Position numbers and translations under genes: made by a program. The notes below the pieces were generated by a model. That model made no database searches and was not told the origin of the DNA. It worked only from the letters and a program-made list of their open reading frames with translations. From assembly GCA_964497975.1 (NCBI GenBank), contig CAZCFO010000002.1, forward strand, positions 62,001 through 126,000: a DNA stretch of 64,000 nt, read 5' to 3'. This DNA is from JABFSS01 sp964497975 (GTDB lineage Bacteria > Patescibacteriota > Gracilibacteria > Peribacterales > Peribacteraceae). Shown one piece after another: positions 50,158 through 59,203 of the stretch (position 1 is the first letter of the stretch; every line of letters starts with the position of its first letter).

Positions 50158-50625
50158 ATGTCATTGTTTTCGTATACAGGAACCAACCGCAAAGGCGAGG
50201 AGGTCAGCGGCACGCTGGATGCCGTGGATGCGTCCGCCGCGCGCAAGGCGCTCGTGGATCTGGGGATTTCGCCGATGGAGATCACGGCTACGGACGCCTC
50301 TTCCCCGGCGCCTGTTCTTGCGTTGCCCGCTCCCGGGTACCACCCGCTCATCGACACGCTGCGGCTGTATGCCGGGTGGCTCCTCGCGATCCTCTTCCTC
50401 ATCTACGCGGCCGGGAGCTATCAGCTCCTTAAAAAGCTTCCCGTGCACAGCGAACTGCTTCACGAATGGATCACCTCGTCGCTGATCCTTCATGTGACCG
50501 CCGTCACCTTTCTTTTTCTGATGCTCAGCAGCCTGCACCGCGCGATGGGCCGCGGCCTCTGGAAGGGACTGATTCTTATGCTTCTCGGATTCGGCCTTCT
50601 GGTGTTGTTCCGGTTGAATACCTAG
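50158..50625 (+). CDS. Small membrane protein with a PilC/GspF N-terminal-like domain
   Basis: 155 residues. LFSYTGTNRKGEEVSGTLDA and ASAARKALVDLGISPMEITA match the start of type II secretion/type IV pilus inner-membrane proteins (GspF/PilC), but what follows is three or four hydrophobic helices (LYAGWLLAILFLIYAAG, LILHVTAVTFLFLML, LILMLLGFGLLVLFRL) and not the GspF body. It may be a truncated or repurposed member. ATG 50158 is chosen by homology over an upstream ATG lying in the REP-like repeat. Confidence 0.65.
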   Translation: MSLFSYTGTNRKGEEVSGTLDAVDASAARKALVDLGISPMEITATDASSPAPVLALPAPGYHPLIDTLRLYAGWLLAILFLIYAAGSYQLLKKLPVHSELLHEWITSSLILHVTAVTFLFLMLSSLHRAMGRGLWKGLILMLLGFGLLVLFRLNT

Positions 50626-50740
50626 CAACAATTGTTAGTGGCACAGAATGCTCCACGCGGGCAACGAAGACTCGTGCGTGATTTTGCGGAGTTTTCGGTC
50701 GTTGAATGAGATGCAGGTGAAGATGCAGCAAGTACGATCA

Positions 50741-50769
50741 TTGACTGCGGCAATCCGGTGTTCTTAGAT
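50741..50769 (+). promoter_or_regulatory. Promoter of the first paralogue gene
   Basis: TTGACT, 17-bp spacer, TTAGAT, then 8 nt to ATG 50778. Confidence 0.7.
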
Positions 50770-50777
50770 CTGCCGCT

Positions 50778-51581
50778 ATGGCCAAGAAGCGTCCGCAACC
50801 GGAGACTCCACCCGCTCCCTATGAACGACGGGAGGTCGTCCTGCGTTCCTGTGAGGAACTTGACCTCCTGATTGCCCAGCCTGCAAAAATCACTCTCGCC
50901 GCCACCATGGGCATTCTCAGTACGGCGCGGCGCGCACTGGCGGAGGCTGTCTCCCTGGAGGGACCAGATGCGGCGGATGACGAAGAGCTTCGGGAGTTGT
51001 GCAGGCGGCTCCATGGGGAAGAAGACGTGATCGGAGCGGCCCTCGCGGCCAGGGCAGTTTCGCATGAGAACCCCTATGCACCGGCGTTTGATGAGGAAAG
51101 AACGCTCCCGCCGCTCAGCGAATTTGCGACCGGAACACAACAGGAGATCATTCGCGAAGTCGGCCTGCAGATGCGCGTTGCCGCAAATCTTCCCTCGTTG
51201 AAAAAAGCACTGAAAAAATCGGAAAAATCGGACACACGTTTCTACATGGATCTGCTGACTCGCATTGAAACAATCGGTGATGTTCGCGGTTTGCCTCCAG
51301 ACGTGTATGAAGCAGTTTTATGCGAGGGGCAGTCCGTGTACCAGGAGGCCGTGGCGCGGATCCAGATGTGTATTGACAGCATGAACTCGAATAACCTCCC
51401 CTCGGCGCAGAGGCATCTGCATCATGCAGAAGACTTCCTGCAGGAAGCCGGACAATGCGGCGTCGATACGGCCGCGCACAAGCCCCTCCTGGAGTCGCTC
51501 CGTGCTCAAATTGAAGACCTTGCTGAGGCAAGAAGGTATCGAGGGAGTCGGAAGAGCCGCCGTAATCCCCGCAACCTATAA
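50778..51581 (+). CDS. Hypothetical helical protein, paralogue A
   Basis: A 267-residue, almost wholly helical, cytosolic-looking protein with a basic C-terminal tail (RRYRGSRKSRRNPRNL). The stretch ALAARAVSHENPYAPAFDEE and the following SEFATGTQQEIIREVGLQMR aligns with the next gene. No catalytic motif seen. Own promoter upstream. Confidence 0.7.
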   Translation: MAKKRPQPETPPAPYERREVVLRSCEELDLLIAQPAKITLAATMGILSTARRALAEAVSLEGPDAADDEELRELCRRLHGEEDVIGAALAARAVSHENPYAPAFDEERTLPPLSEFATGTQQEIIREVGLQMRVAANLPSLKKALKKSEKSDTRFYMDLLTRIETIGDVRGLPPDVYEAVLCEGQSVYQEAVARIQMCIDSMNSNNLPSAQRHLHHAEDFLQEAGQCGVDTAAHKPLLESLRAQIEDLAEARRYRGSRKSRRNPRNL

Positions 51582-51616
51582 ACCCTCGCGACGTTCTCAT
51601 CGGCAGCCTTTCTGAA

Positions 51617-52300
51617 TTGTCAGACCGGCTCGAACAGCCTGCTGAGATTGCTCATGCGCCACTGATGGAGCAGCTCTGTCGCGCCAGACGCAGCCTTGCT
51701 GACGCCATCGCCGCAGAGGGCACCCCGAACGATGACGAAGAGCTCGAAAGGCTCTCCCAATCACTGCAGGAGATGGAGCAGATCGTGGCAGCGGCTATCG
51801 CGGCACGGGTGCTTTCTCATGCAAATCCGGATGCAACACTTTTTGAGGAAGGGATGAATGCCGAGCCGTTTTCGGAGTTTGCGTCGGAGCAGCAGCAGCG
51901 CCTCATGCGGAAGATCGGATTGGAAATGCGTACGGCTATCTGTCTTCCTTACCTGGAAACCTGCTTATTGATGGACGAAGATCCGCTGGAAATATTTGAT
52001 CGCATCGGCGATTGCAGTGGGGTGCCCTCGTCGCTGATGCATTCATTGCTTGACTATGGACTTAAGCAGTGCCGTATCGCTGCGAGATTGATAGAAGAAA
52101 AGCGCCTGACAGAAGCCAGAGAATCCGCCGCGGTTGCCCGAAATTTTTATACAGGCGCGCGCATTCGGGGATTTTCCATGGAGTCGCAGGAGGCCCATCT
52201 CACTTTGCTGGAAGCGGAAATCGACGAGCTGCTCCACAGTGCCCGGCAACGCAAAGCATCCAAAAAGCGCCGCCGCAAACCGGGCCAGAAGTACACATGA
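51617..52300 (+). CDS. Hypothetical helical protein, paralogue B
   Basis: 227 residues. AIAARVLSHANPDATLFEEG and SEFASEQQQRLMRKIGLEMR align with the previous gene, and the N-terminal (CRARRSLADAIAAEG) and C-terminal basic parts (RQRKASKKRRRKPGQ) correspond too, so the two arose by tandem duplication. The start appears to be TTG (51617); no ATG or GTG precedes the conserved part. Function unknown. Confidence 0.68.
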   Translation: MSDRLEQPAEIAHAPLMEQLCRARRSLADAIAAEGTPNDDEELERLSQSLQEMEQIVAAAIAARVLSHANPDATLFEEGMNAEPFSEFASEQQQRLMRKIGLEMRTAICLPYLETCLLMDEDPLEIFDRIGDCSGVPSSLMHSLLDYGLKQCRIAARLIEEKRLTEARESAAVARNFYTGARIRGFSMESQEAHLTLLEAEIDELLHSARQRKASKKRRRKPGQKYT

Positions 52301-52318
52301 CGGAGCTCAGTTGGGCGC

Positions 52319-52963
52319 TTAAAGGCCCAGCTGCTTGCGGATGTCGTCCACCTGGGACTGCTCCTCTTTTTTGGCATCCTTCTGCACCATGAACGACTGC
52401 AGGTCCTTCCAGTCCTCCGCGTGCTTCTGCTCGAGCTTCATGAGCTGCAGGAGGTGCTTGGGGCTCAGTTCGCTGAACTTGCGCTTCTCGTCGTCGAGGA
52501 TCTTCTGGAGCTCGTCGATCTGGAACTGGCTGAGCTTGGGGATCGCCTGGATGATGCGCCACTTCTCGTCGCGCGTGAGCGAGATGCTGCCGCGCAGGAG
52601 GGTGAGGAAGACGGTTCCGTCGAAGTTCGTCTCCGGATGCGGAGGAATGCTGATGAAATCGTTGTTGAGGCGGTTCGTGATGGAGCCGAACCGGTAATCC
52701 TTCACTTCCTTCAAAATGCGGATGTCCTCGTCGTCGTAGCCCTTCGCCTTCAACTGATCGTCCGCCGGGAGCGGACCGGGGGGCGGAGGCGGAGGACCGG
52801 AATCCTGCGGAACCGCGCCGTCGTCACCCTGGCCTGCGCCTGCCGCGCCTGCCTTCGCCGGCGGGGGCGTCGGCGGGGCCGCGAACACCTGCGTCGGATC
52901 AAGACCGCCGTCCGGTACGGGATCGCCGGGACGGGGAGGAGGCGGAGGAGTGGGATCGGCCAT
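52319..52963 (-). CDS. Hypothetical protein with a proline-rich N-terminus
   Basis: 214 residues. The first 65 residues are Pro/Gly/Ala-rich and probably disordered (TPPPPPRPGDPVPDGG). The rest is helical, including a coiled-coil-like region near the end (FQIDELQKILDDEKRKFSEL, LEQKHAEDWKDLQSF). No signal peptide. It is convergent with paralogue B (18 bp). No family recognised. Confidence 0.7.
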   Translation of the reverse strand: MADPTPPPPPRPGDPVPDGGLDPTQVFAAPPTPPPAKAGAAGAGQGDDGAVPQDSGPPPPPPGPLPADDQLKAKGYDDEDIRILKEVKDYRFGSITNRLNNDFISIPPHPETNFDGTVFLTLLRGSISLTRDEKWRIIQAIPKLSQFQIDELQKILDDEKRKFSELSPKHLLQLMKLEQKHAEDWKDLQSFMVQKDAKKEEQSQVDDIRKQLGL

Positions 52964-53028
52964 AGGGATGACGAAAATCGTCTAAACCAGTCTAGCAGCG
53001 AAAATTCGGGTGGCAACCCCCAAATCCG

Positions 53029-54003
53029 TCACCCGGCTGCGTCCATGGCGTCGCGGAGCACGCGGACGTCGTCCGGGGTGCCCCCGCAGCAGATGCCCAG
53101 GATCCGTGCCCGGGCCTGAAGTGCGCACAGGGCAAGTTCCCGCAACTCCCGGTCACTGGTGTGAAGTTCATCCCGCAGCTGCAGAAATTCCACCTCGTCC
53201 GCTTCCGGGCGGACTGTCTGCTGTGACAGTGCAAGAAACCGCGCGGTCTTTTCACCGGAGCCGATCTTCGCCTTGTTGGGATAGACGGCGGCAAACGTGC
53301 CTGCAGGCTCTCTGTCCAAGGCCCGCAGGCAATCATCCGCGCTCACGCAGTTGATGCCGACTCCGACGCGGATGTTTCCGCGCGTGGCCAGCGCGATCTC
53401 GTTGCGCGCCTGCTCGAAGGTGAGCGGTTCCTGCCGCGGATCGAGGGACGGCACTTTTCCGTTGTGCGCCTCAAACGACCAGACGATCTCCTGCGCGCCG
53501 TAGTCCTCGGCGAGGCGTGCCAGCGCTTTACCTTCATCCAGGTACCGGCCGGCCTCCAGCAGGATCTTCGTCACGCCCGCGCCGGCGAGCGTCCGGATCT
53601 GCGGCTCATGCCGGCGATACGCCCACTGACGCCTCTGTGCCGGCGTGCCCAGACCTTTCCAGTGGGAGTCATCTTTGCCGGAGGTTTCCAGGAGCGGTGC
53701 CAGGCTGCCGTACGCATCCTGACCGTCGAAGACCTGACGCGTGACCTTTGCCGCGTGCACGTTCCAGTCGCGCAGCTCCGGCGTGAATTCCTGATCATCA
53801 AGCCCGCGCACATTCGCGCCCCACGTGGGCGTCACGGGAGCGGATGTGCCCGCTTTTTTGTTGCCGAGCAGTATCGCGCGGGCGATATCGAACCGTTTTT
53901 GGGCGAAGACCTGCTGTGTCGAGAGACCGCACGCCTCGCGCACCTGCGACCCGAACGGGCCGCTGAGTATTTCAAGAGTCGGATGCAAATTGTCGGGAGT
54001 CAT
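53029..54003 (-). CDS. Homocysteine S-methyltransferase-like protein
   Basis: A 324-residue TIM-barrel-type protein. It retains the zinc-thiolate cysteines in GVGINCVSADDC and in ILGICCGGTPDDVRVLRD, the family's GGCCGT-like end. The N-terminus (EILSGPFGSQVREACGLST) replaces the usual DGA/GT motif in a divergent form. Expected reaction: methyl transfer to homocysteine or a related thiol; the donor is unknown. The ATG at 54003 is preferred over 54033 because the latter overlaps the terminator of the preceding gene. Confidence 0.78.
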   Translation of the reverse strand: MTPDNLHPTLEILSGPFGSQVREACGLSTQQVFAQKRFDIARAILLGNKKAGTSAPVTPTWGANVRGLDDQEFTPELRDWNVHAAKVTRQVFDGQDAYGSLAPLLETSGKDDSHWKGLGTPAQRRQWAYRRHEPQIRTLAGAGVTKILLEAGRYLDEGKALARLAEDYGAQEIVWSFEAHNGKVPSLDPRQEPLTFEQARNEIALATRGNIRVGVGINCVSADDCLRALDREPAGTFAAVYPNKAKIGSGEKTARFLALSQQTVRPEADEVEFLQLRDELHTSDRELRELALCALQARARILGICCGGTPDDVRVLRDAMDAAG

Positions 54004-54021
54004 GGGAGTGAAAAGGAAGGA

Positions 54022-54067
54022 AAAGAAAAACACCTCCGCGGCGGTCCCGCGGGGTAAGGAGGTGAAG
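54022..54067 (-). terminator. Terminator upstream of the homocysteine methyltransferase-like gene
   Basis: On the minus strand CACCTCC and CCGCGG pair with CCGCGG and GGAGGTG, followed by TTTTTCTTTTCC. It ends the transcript of the gene at 54077-55036. Confidence 0.7.
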
Positions 54068-54076
54068 CTGAGTCAT

Positions 54077-55036
54077 TCACGCCCTATTCTCCCGCGGGGG
54101 CCGCATGGACATCATTTCGGCGCGCTTCGCACGGGCAACAAAAATGTCACAAGTCCAATTGTTGACTGCTTCGATGGCGTTATTCTTGCCGATACGGGCA
54201 AAAACCCCCGCGCAACCGATGTCGCTTTGCGGAAGTCTTTTGGAGATCACCAAATCGCTTCCCTCCAGCTCAAAAAGCTGGTGATCAGGGCGTGCCTCGG
54301 CAGCGGGTTTCCCTGAAAAATTTTCAAACTTCCCAGCAGGAATGTTAGAAAGCCGCTGCAATGCGGCCGCGACGCTTCCTCGAACCGCTTCCAGACGCTG
54401 TGCTACGGGAGTTTCCGAAGAATGGATGTAAAACAATCTGGGAAGAACATTGCGATACATACGAAATGTCTGATCGACTGCGGTATCCGCTCCCAGGCAC
54501 AAAAATATTTCTGAATCCCGGGCCCTGGTCGGGTAAGTCATCCGATAAAATGCCTCGGAAGCCTGGTGATCAAAGCTTTTTTCGTCTTCCTTCGTAAACA
54601 GATCACGCAAAAGTTGGCGGATGTGATGATGAAGAACCTGTGTCGCACTCTGCTGAACTTCATCATCCGAGAGCTCGTGTAGATGGACAGGCTGCAAGGC
54701 ATTTTGTGCCTTGTTCGGACGCCCGAGGCCACAGGACTCCGGATGCTCTTCGATCCATTGGAAGGCCGGGCGCAGCGCACGCTCACTGAAATAGGCACCG
54801 AGCGACGTTCGCGAGAACTGCGGGGCTTTGTCATGCAATTCTGCGATGACGCGCAGCATGCGCTCGTTGCCCTGACGGAATTCTTTTAAAACGAGCGGCA
54901 TAATGCCTCGTAAGCCTGCCCGGTGAATCAGATCCGTCCTCTGGGGAAGAGCCTCACTGATCGCGGACCGAACGTGCTTGAGAGCGGGACTCTCGACGGT
55001 CCTGGTGCCAGCCGGTGGAATTTTCAGGGAAGACAT
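54077..55036 (-). CDS. Hypothetical protein, 319 residues
   Basis: A soluble, mainly helical protein (HVRSAISEALPQRTDLIHRA, RLEAVRGSVAAALQRLSNIP) with a C-terminal alpha/beta part. No motif or family recognised. ATG 55036 is preferred to the upstream GTG at 55105 because a rho-independent terminator (55045-55069) lies between them. Confidence 0.65.
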   Translation of the reverse strand: MSSLKIPPAGTRTVESPALKHVRSAISEALPQRTDLIHRAGLRGIMPLVLKEFRQGNERMLRVIAELHDKAPQFSRTSLGAYFSERALRPAFQWIEEHPESCGLGRPNKAQNALQPVHLHELSDDEVQQSATQVLHHHIRQLLRDLFTKEDEKSFDHQASEAFYRMTYPTRARDSEIFLCLGADTAVDQTFRMYRNVLPRLFYIHSSETPVAQRLEAVRGSVAAALQRLSNIPAGKFENFSGKPAAEARPDHQLFELEGSDLVISKRLPQSDIGCAGVFARIGKNNAIEAVNNWTCDIFVARAKRAEMMSMRPPRENRA

Positions 55037-55044
55037 AAGCTTGG

Positions 55045-55069
55045 AAAAAAAACCCCGCTTCGTGCGAGG
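55045..55069 (-). terminator. Rho-independent terminator after recG
   Basis: On the minus strand CCTCGC (55069-55064) pairs with GCGGGG (55058-55053), followed by eight T. It separates recG from the next gene and decides that gene's start. Confidence 0.75.
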
Positions 55070-55227
55070 TGGGAAGTGTGAAGGGAAGCTGCTCTCAGCA
55101 GTCACACCCGCCTCGCAGAGGGGACATCATCATCGCCATCATCATGCCTGCGAGGGAAGGGATCTTGAGCACGCGAGGAGGCTAAATGCGTCACTGCCCT
55201 CTGTCAAATTTCCGGATACGCGAAAAC

Positions 55228-57306
55228 TCAGATCATCTTTTCCTTCACGATTTTCGCGTCGATTCCCAAAAATTTCTCGGCAGCCTTCCGTGCGCGCGCG
55301 ATCAGTTCCGGATTCAGCAGCTGCGCCATCTCCCCTTCCGGAATGCCGCTCTGGCGCAGACCGAACAGCTCTCCGGGACCGCGCAGTTTCAGGTCGATTT
55401 CGGCGAGCATGAAGCCCGATTCGTGCTTCTCCATCGCCTTGAGTCGCGGCGAATGCGCCTGCTCCTGCGTGGTCGCGAAGAGGAAGCAGTGGCTCTTGTG
55501 CTCCCCTCTTCCGACTCTTCCGCGCAACTGATGGAGCTGCGCGAGACCGAAGCGCTCGGCGCCTTCGATGATGATGATCGTCGCGTTGGGCACGTCGATC
55601 CCCACTTCGATGACGGACGTCGAGACGAGGATGTCGCTCTTGCGGTCGCGGAATTCCTGCATGATGCGCTGCTTCTCCTCCGGGCTGAGCTTGCCGTGCA
55701 ACATGGAAATCTTTCGGCGGGGAAATTCCTCACGGAGGCGCTTCACCTCCGCTTCAACATTTTTCACATCCGCGAGCAGGGTCGTTGCATGCAACGACCC
55801 TACGGCCTCCGTAATCAACGGACAGATCACAAATACCTGCCGTCCCGCGTCGATCTCGTGGTCGATGAACCGCTCGACGGTGACGCGGTCTGACGGCGCC
55901 ACGACCTTGGTGTGGATCGCCTGACGCTTGCCGGGCTTTTCGAGGAGCACGGAGATGTCGTGATCGCCGTACGCCGTGAGCGCGAGCGTGCGCGGGATGG
56001 GGGTCGCGGTCATGGAGAGGAAGTGCGGGCTGCCTTTGTCGCGCAGCCTTTGGCGCTGGAGCACACCGAACCGGTGCTGTTCGTCCACGATCACCAGGCG
56101 CAGATCGCGGAATGCAACCTTCTCCTCGATGAGCGCGTGGGTGCCGACGACGATGTCCACCGTGCCCGCAGCGAGCCCCCTCCGGATGTCGTCCCCTTCC
56201 GCCTTGGGCGTCGATCCCGTGAGGAGCGCGATCCGGGGCAGCGGGAATCCCGATGCCATGGCCGACTTCCCGCCCGTATCGGCATGCAGGTACGAATGGA
56301 AATTGATGAGCAGCCTGCCGATGGATGCCGCATGCTGCCGGGCGAGCACTTCGGTGGGGACCATGAGCGCGCTCTGGCCGTGGTGCCGCAGGACGTTGGC
56401 GATGACCGCCACCGCCACAAGCGTCTTGCCGGATCCCACGTCGCCTTCCAGCAGCCGCGACATCGGGACGTCCTTTTCCATGTCGCGGAGGATTTCGTAG
56501 ATCGCGACTTTCTGTCCGCCCGTGGGGGTGAACTTGAGCGATTCGAACAGCGCGCGGATCAGCTCCACGTCCATCGGCGTCTTGAGCCGGGACTGCGACG
56601 CCTCCTGCCACGACTTCTTGCGTTCGAGCGCGGTGCGCTGCAGCTCGTACATCTTCTCGAACGCCAGGCGCTCCATAGCGCGTCCGACTTCCGCCGGATC
56701 ATCGGGAAAATGCAGTGCCCGGATGGTATCGGCGCGGCTGAGCAGTTTTTCGTCCGTGACCGTCTCCGCGGGCAGCGTCTCGGGAATCCTGCCGATCGCC
56801 GGTTTGACGAGCGCCATCTTCTCCCGCAGCCACCGCGTGGTGATCCGTTCGTGCTGCGGATAGATGGGCACGAGTCGTCCCGAATGGAGCAGGGGCCTGC
56901 CCGTCTGCTTTTCGAACACGGGGCTCTGCAGCTGCAGCTTGCGTCCGTTGATCACCAGCTTTCCCGTCAGCACCACTTCGTCGCCGTCGCTGATCATGCG
57001 CTTGATGTGCGGCTGGTTGAACCAGACGGCCTCCGCCGTTCCTCCGTCGGTATCCGTGAACTGCGCCGTGACGATCTGCTTTCCCCCGCGGATGCGGACC
57101 ATTTTGATCAGGTTCACCGTCCCGCGGATCGTCACTTTGTCCCCCACGGCCGCCGTCGCGATGGTTTGCATCCGGCTCAGGTCTTCATGGGCGCGCGGCA
57201 GATACAGGAGCAGGTCCCCCACCGTCCGGATATCCATCTTCTCCAAGGCGTCGATGAAGTCCTTGGTGGTGCGGAGAACGGCCTGCAGTGGCGTGGAAAG
57301 CTCCAT
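55228..57306 (-). CDS. recG: ATP-dependent DNA helicase RecG
   Basis: A 692-residue branch-migration helicase for stalled forks and recombination. N-terminal wedge/OB domain (VGDKVTIRGTVNLIKMVRIR), Walker A GDVGSGKT, DEQH in VIVDEQHRFGVLQ, motif III SMTATPIPRTLAL, and HQLRGRVGRG near the C-terminus. Residues GSLHATTLLADV after FVICPLITEA come from a 24-bp palindrome (55778-55801), an in-frame insertion in helicase domain 2. ATG 57306 is the family start; the frame is open far upstream. Confidence 0.98.
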   Translation of the reverse strand: MELSTPLQAVLRTTKDFIDALEKMDIRTVGDLLLYLPRAHEDLSRMQTIATAAVGDKVTIRGTVNLIKMVRIRGGKQIVTAQFTDTDGGTAEAVWFNQPHIKRMISDGDEVVLTGKLVINGRKLQLQSPVFEKQTGRPLLHSGRLVPIYPQHERITTRWLREKMALVKPAIGRIPETLPAETVTDEKLLSRADTIRALHFPDDPAEVGRAMERLAFEKMYELQRTALERKKSWQEASQSRLKTPMDVELIRALFESLKFTPTGGQKVAIYEILRDMEKDVPMSRLLEGDVGSGKTLVAVAVIANVLRHHGQSALMVPTEVLARQHAASIGRLLINFHSYLHADTGGKSAMASGFPLPRIALLTGSTPKAEGDDIRRGLAAGTVDIVVGTHALIEEKVAFRDLRLVIVDEQHRFGVLQRQRLRDKGSPHFLSMTATPIPRTLALTAYGDHDISVLLEKPGKRQAIHTKVVAPSDRVTVERFIDHEIDAGRQVFVICPLITEAVGSLHATTLLADVKNVEAEVKRLREEFPRRKISMLHGKLSPEEKQRIMQEFRDRKSDILVSTSVIEVGIDVPNATIIIIEGAERFGLAQLHQLRGRVGRGEHKSHCFLFATTQEQAHSPRLKAMEKHESGFMLAEIDLKLRGPGELFGLRQSGIPEGEMAQLLNPELIARARKAAEKFLGIDAKIVKEKMI
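55778..55801. repeat. Perfect 24-bp palindrome inside recG
   Basis: AGGGTCGTTGCA followed by its exact reverse complement. With the pbpC copy it defines a family GTAGGG-K-C-R-TTGCA | TGCAA-Y-G-M-CCCTAC (20 of 28 positions in common). Confidence 0.88.
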
Positions 57307-57347
57307 GATCGTGTGCGCAAAGTATAGGCTCCGGGGCGAAAATGTGA

Positions 57348-57353
57348 TAGAAT
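57348..57353 (+). promoter_or_regulatory. Extended -10 box of the 129-residue gene
   Basis: TGA followed by TAGAAT; 7 nt to ATG 57361. The ATG at 57352 overlaps the box and is therefore rejected. Confidence 0.5.
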
Positions 57354-57360
57354 GGAGCAT

Positions 57361-57750
57361 ATGGCCGATTTCCAGGACGCCATCACCCAACATCAGAATC
57401 TTTCCGAGGAAGCCCAGAAGAAGGCCGGCCAGGCCACGGGCAGCGACATGTCGGCGCAGCACAAGCGGTTCCTCGCGGAGCTGATCGGCATGCTCGACCG
57501 GAAAGAGATGGATGCGCGCGTTCCCGCGTCCCTCCTCAAGCAGGAGAACTACGGGCCGCTCTCGCAGGAACAGAAAGACGCCGTTGATCTCGCGCTCATG
57601 AACATCACCGACGAGCTGCGCCTGATCGAGGACTATTACCGCAGCAAGGAGACCCCCAACGCCTCGCCCCAGCTCCAGACGATGATCGAGCACTTCTGGG
57701 ACAAGAAGACCCGCCTGGAGGAAAAGTACGGCGACGTCCTCAAATTCTGA
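57361..57750 (+). CDS. Hypothetical protein, 129 residues
   Basis: A helical cytosolic protein (HKRFLAELIGMLDRKEMDAR, LSQEQKDAVDLALMNITDEL, DKKTRLEEKYGDVLKF). No motif recognised. It lies divergent from recG and is probably cotranscribed with the 87-residue gene 21 bp downstream. Confidence 0.65.
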   Translation: MADFQDAITQHQNLSEEAQKKAGQATGSDMSAQHKRFLAELIGMLDRKEMDARVPASLLKQENYGPLSQEQKDAVDLALMNITDELRLIEDYYRSKETPNASPQLQTMIEHFWDKKTRLEEKYGDVLKF

Positions 57751-57771
57751 CCTGTCATTCCCCCTTCCCCC

Positions 57772-58035
57772 ATGACCACGATCCCCCGCAACGAAATCCT
57801 CGGCGGCCGCGCCCCCGAGTCGCAGCCCGAAGGTGCCGCAAAGGCCGCGCAGGGTCTCGACAAGCTCAGGCTGCAGACGGAAATCCAGCAGCAGGTCCGT
57901 GAGCGCGTGTTGGAGGAAAAGCTTCCGATCATCAACGAGACCGAAGACGGCCTGCGCGCTGCCTCCGAGTCGTTCCTGCGGCAGCACCCCGACGTGAAAG
58001 TCGACGTGCCGGATTTTTACCGTGTCGCCGCCTGA
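57772..58035 (+). CDS. Hypothetical protein, 87 residues
   Basis: A small helical, charged protein (LQTEIQQQVRERVLEEKLPI) with a disordered N-terminus (ILGGRAPESQPEG). No family recognised. Followed by REP-like repeats. Confidence 0.58.
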   Translation: MTTIPRNEILGGRAPESQPEGAAKAAQGLDKLRLQTEIQQQVRERVLEEKLPIINETEDGLRAASESFLRQHPDVKVDVPDFYRVAA

Positions 58036-58037
58036 TG

Positions 58038-58165
58038 CAGTGTCATGGTGAGGTGCGAGTCCGCCTCGTGCGGACGAGCCTCGAACCATGATTTTTGGAA
58101 GTGGCTCGAGGCCCGGTTCCGATTCCCGGGCACCCTGCCTGCCGCCAGCAGGCTCGCAATGACAC
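58038..58165. repeat. REP-like palindromes, copies 7 and 8
   Basis: GTGTCATGGTGAGGTGCGAG...GCCTCGAACCATGA (58041-58092), then GGCTCGAGGCCCGG...CCGGGCACCCTGCC...TCGCAATGACAC (58101-58165). They fill the gap between two convergent genes. Confidence 0.75.
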
Positions 58166-58171
58166 TATTCT

Positions 58172-59089
58172 TTATTCGAGAGTGATCCACTCAATCCGTT
58201 CGTCTCCTTTCCACCAGGTCATCTGCCTCTTCGCGTATTGACGCGCCTTTGCGGCAATCAGCTCCTGCAGTTCTTTCCGTGACGGCGTGCCGGATTCCAG
58301 GAACGCGATGATCTCCCGGTAGCCGTGGCTCTTCATGGCGGGATCCTCCGCTCTGTATCCCTGAGCGAGCAGTCCCCGGACCTCGTCGATCCATCCCCTC
58401 TCAAACAGTTCTGTCGTCCGCAGATCGATCCTCTTTGCGAGCGTCTCGCGATCCCGCTCGATGCCGATGATGAAGAGATCATACGGACACGAACGCTTTT
58501 GCCTCGCCTGCGACGGCTTCTCCTTCGTCGATTCCCAGATCTCCATGGCGCGCAGCACGTAGGGCTTGTTCTTCACGGAAAACGCGGCCGCCGTTTCCGG
58601 ATCGATCTCCGTCAGTTTCGCATAGAGGGCCGCTCCCCCGTCGGCGTCATAGTCCGCGCTCAGCCGTGACCGCAGTTGTGAATCCGGCGTCGCGGGAAAC
58701 TCCAGCCCGTCGATGACCGCGCTGATGTAAAGCATCGAGCCGCCGACGAGCATCGGGACCCTGCCGCGCCGGTGGCAATCATCGATGGCGCTCTCCGCCA
58801 TCCGCTTGTACTGCGCGGCGGTCACTTCGTCTTCCGGATCCAGAACATTCAACAGATGATGTGGCACGCCCCGCATCTCGTCCGGCGTGATCTTCGCTGT
58901 GCCGATGTCCAGGTGGCGGTACAGCTGCCGCGAGTCGCCATTGATCACATCTGCATTGCCCAGCGTCAGCGCGAGATCGACTGAGAGCCCTGTTTTTCCG
59001 CTTGCCGTAGGGCCGAGAATCACCACGAGCGGCCGCGATGACGCGGAAATGAATTCCTGAAGCCGTTTTTGGATATGTGCATTCCTCAT
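58172..59089 (-). CDS. miaA: tRNA dimethylallyltransferase
   Basis: 305 residues. Transfers a prenyl group to A37 of tRNAs reading UNN codons (tRNA-Phe of this window has G37 and would not be a substrate as drawn). P-loop GPTASGKT (26-33), DSRQLYRHLDIGTAKITPDE, GGSMLYISAVIDGLEF and a C-terminal KRQMTWWKGDERIEWI. A TACTCT box lies 8 nt before the ATG. It shares a short divergent region with clpP. Confidence 0.97.
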   Translation of the reverse strand: MRNAHIQKRLQEFISASSRPLVVILGPTASGKTGLSVDLALTLGNADVINGDSRQLYRHLDIGTAKITPDEMRGVPHHLLNVLDPEDEVTAAQYKRMAESAIDDCHRRGRVPMLVGGSMLYISAVIDGLEFPATPDSQLRSRLSADYDADGGAALYAKLTEIDPETAAAFSVKNKPYVLRAMEIWESTKEKPSQARQKRSCPYDLFIIGIERDRETLAKRIDLRTTELFERGWIDEVRGLLAQGYRAEDPAMKSHGYREIIAFLESGTPSRKELQELIAAKARQYAKRQMTWWKGDERIEWITLE

Positions 59090-59203
59090 GACATTCTAGA
59101 GTATTGCATCATTCGTGTCGTGATGCCTACTGCCGGAAAAACCGGAAAAACGGTATCATATCCACGAACAGAAACCTCTCCGTATTTCTTCCGATCCCCC
59201 GTT

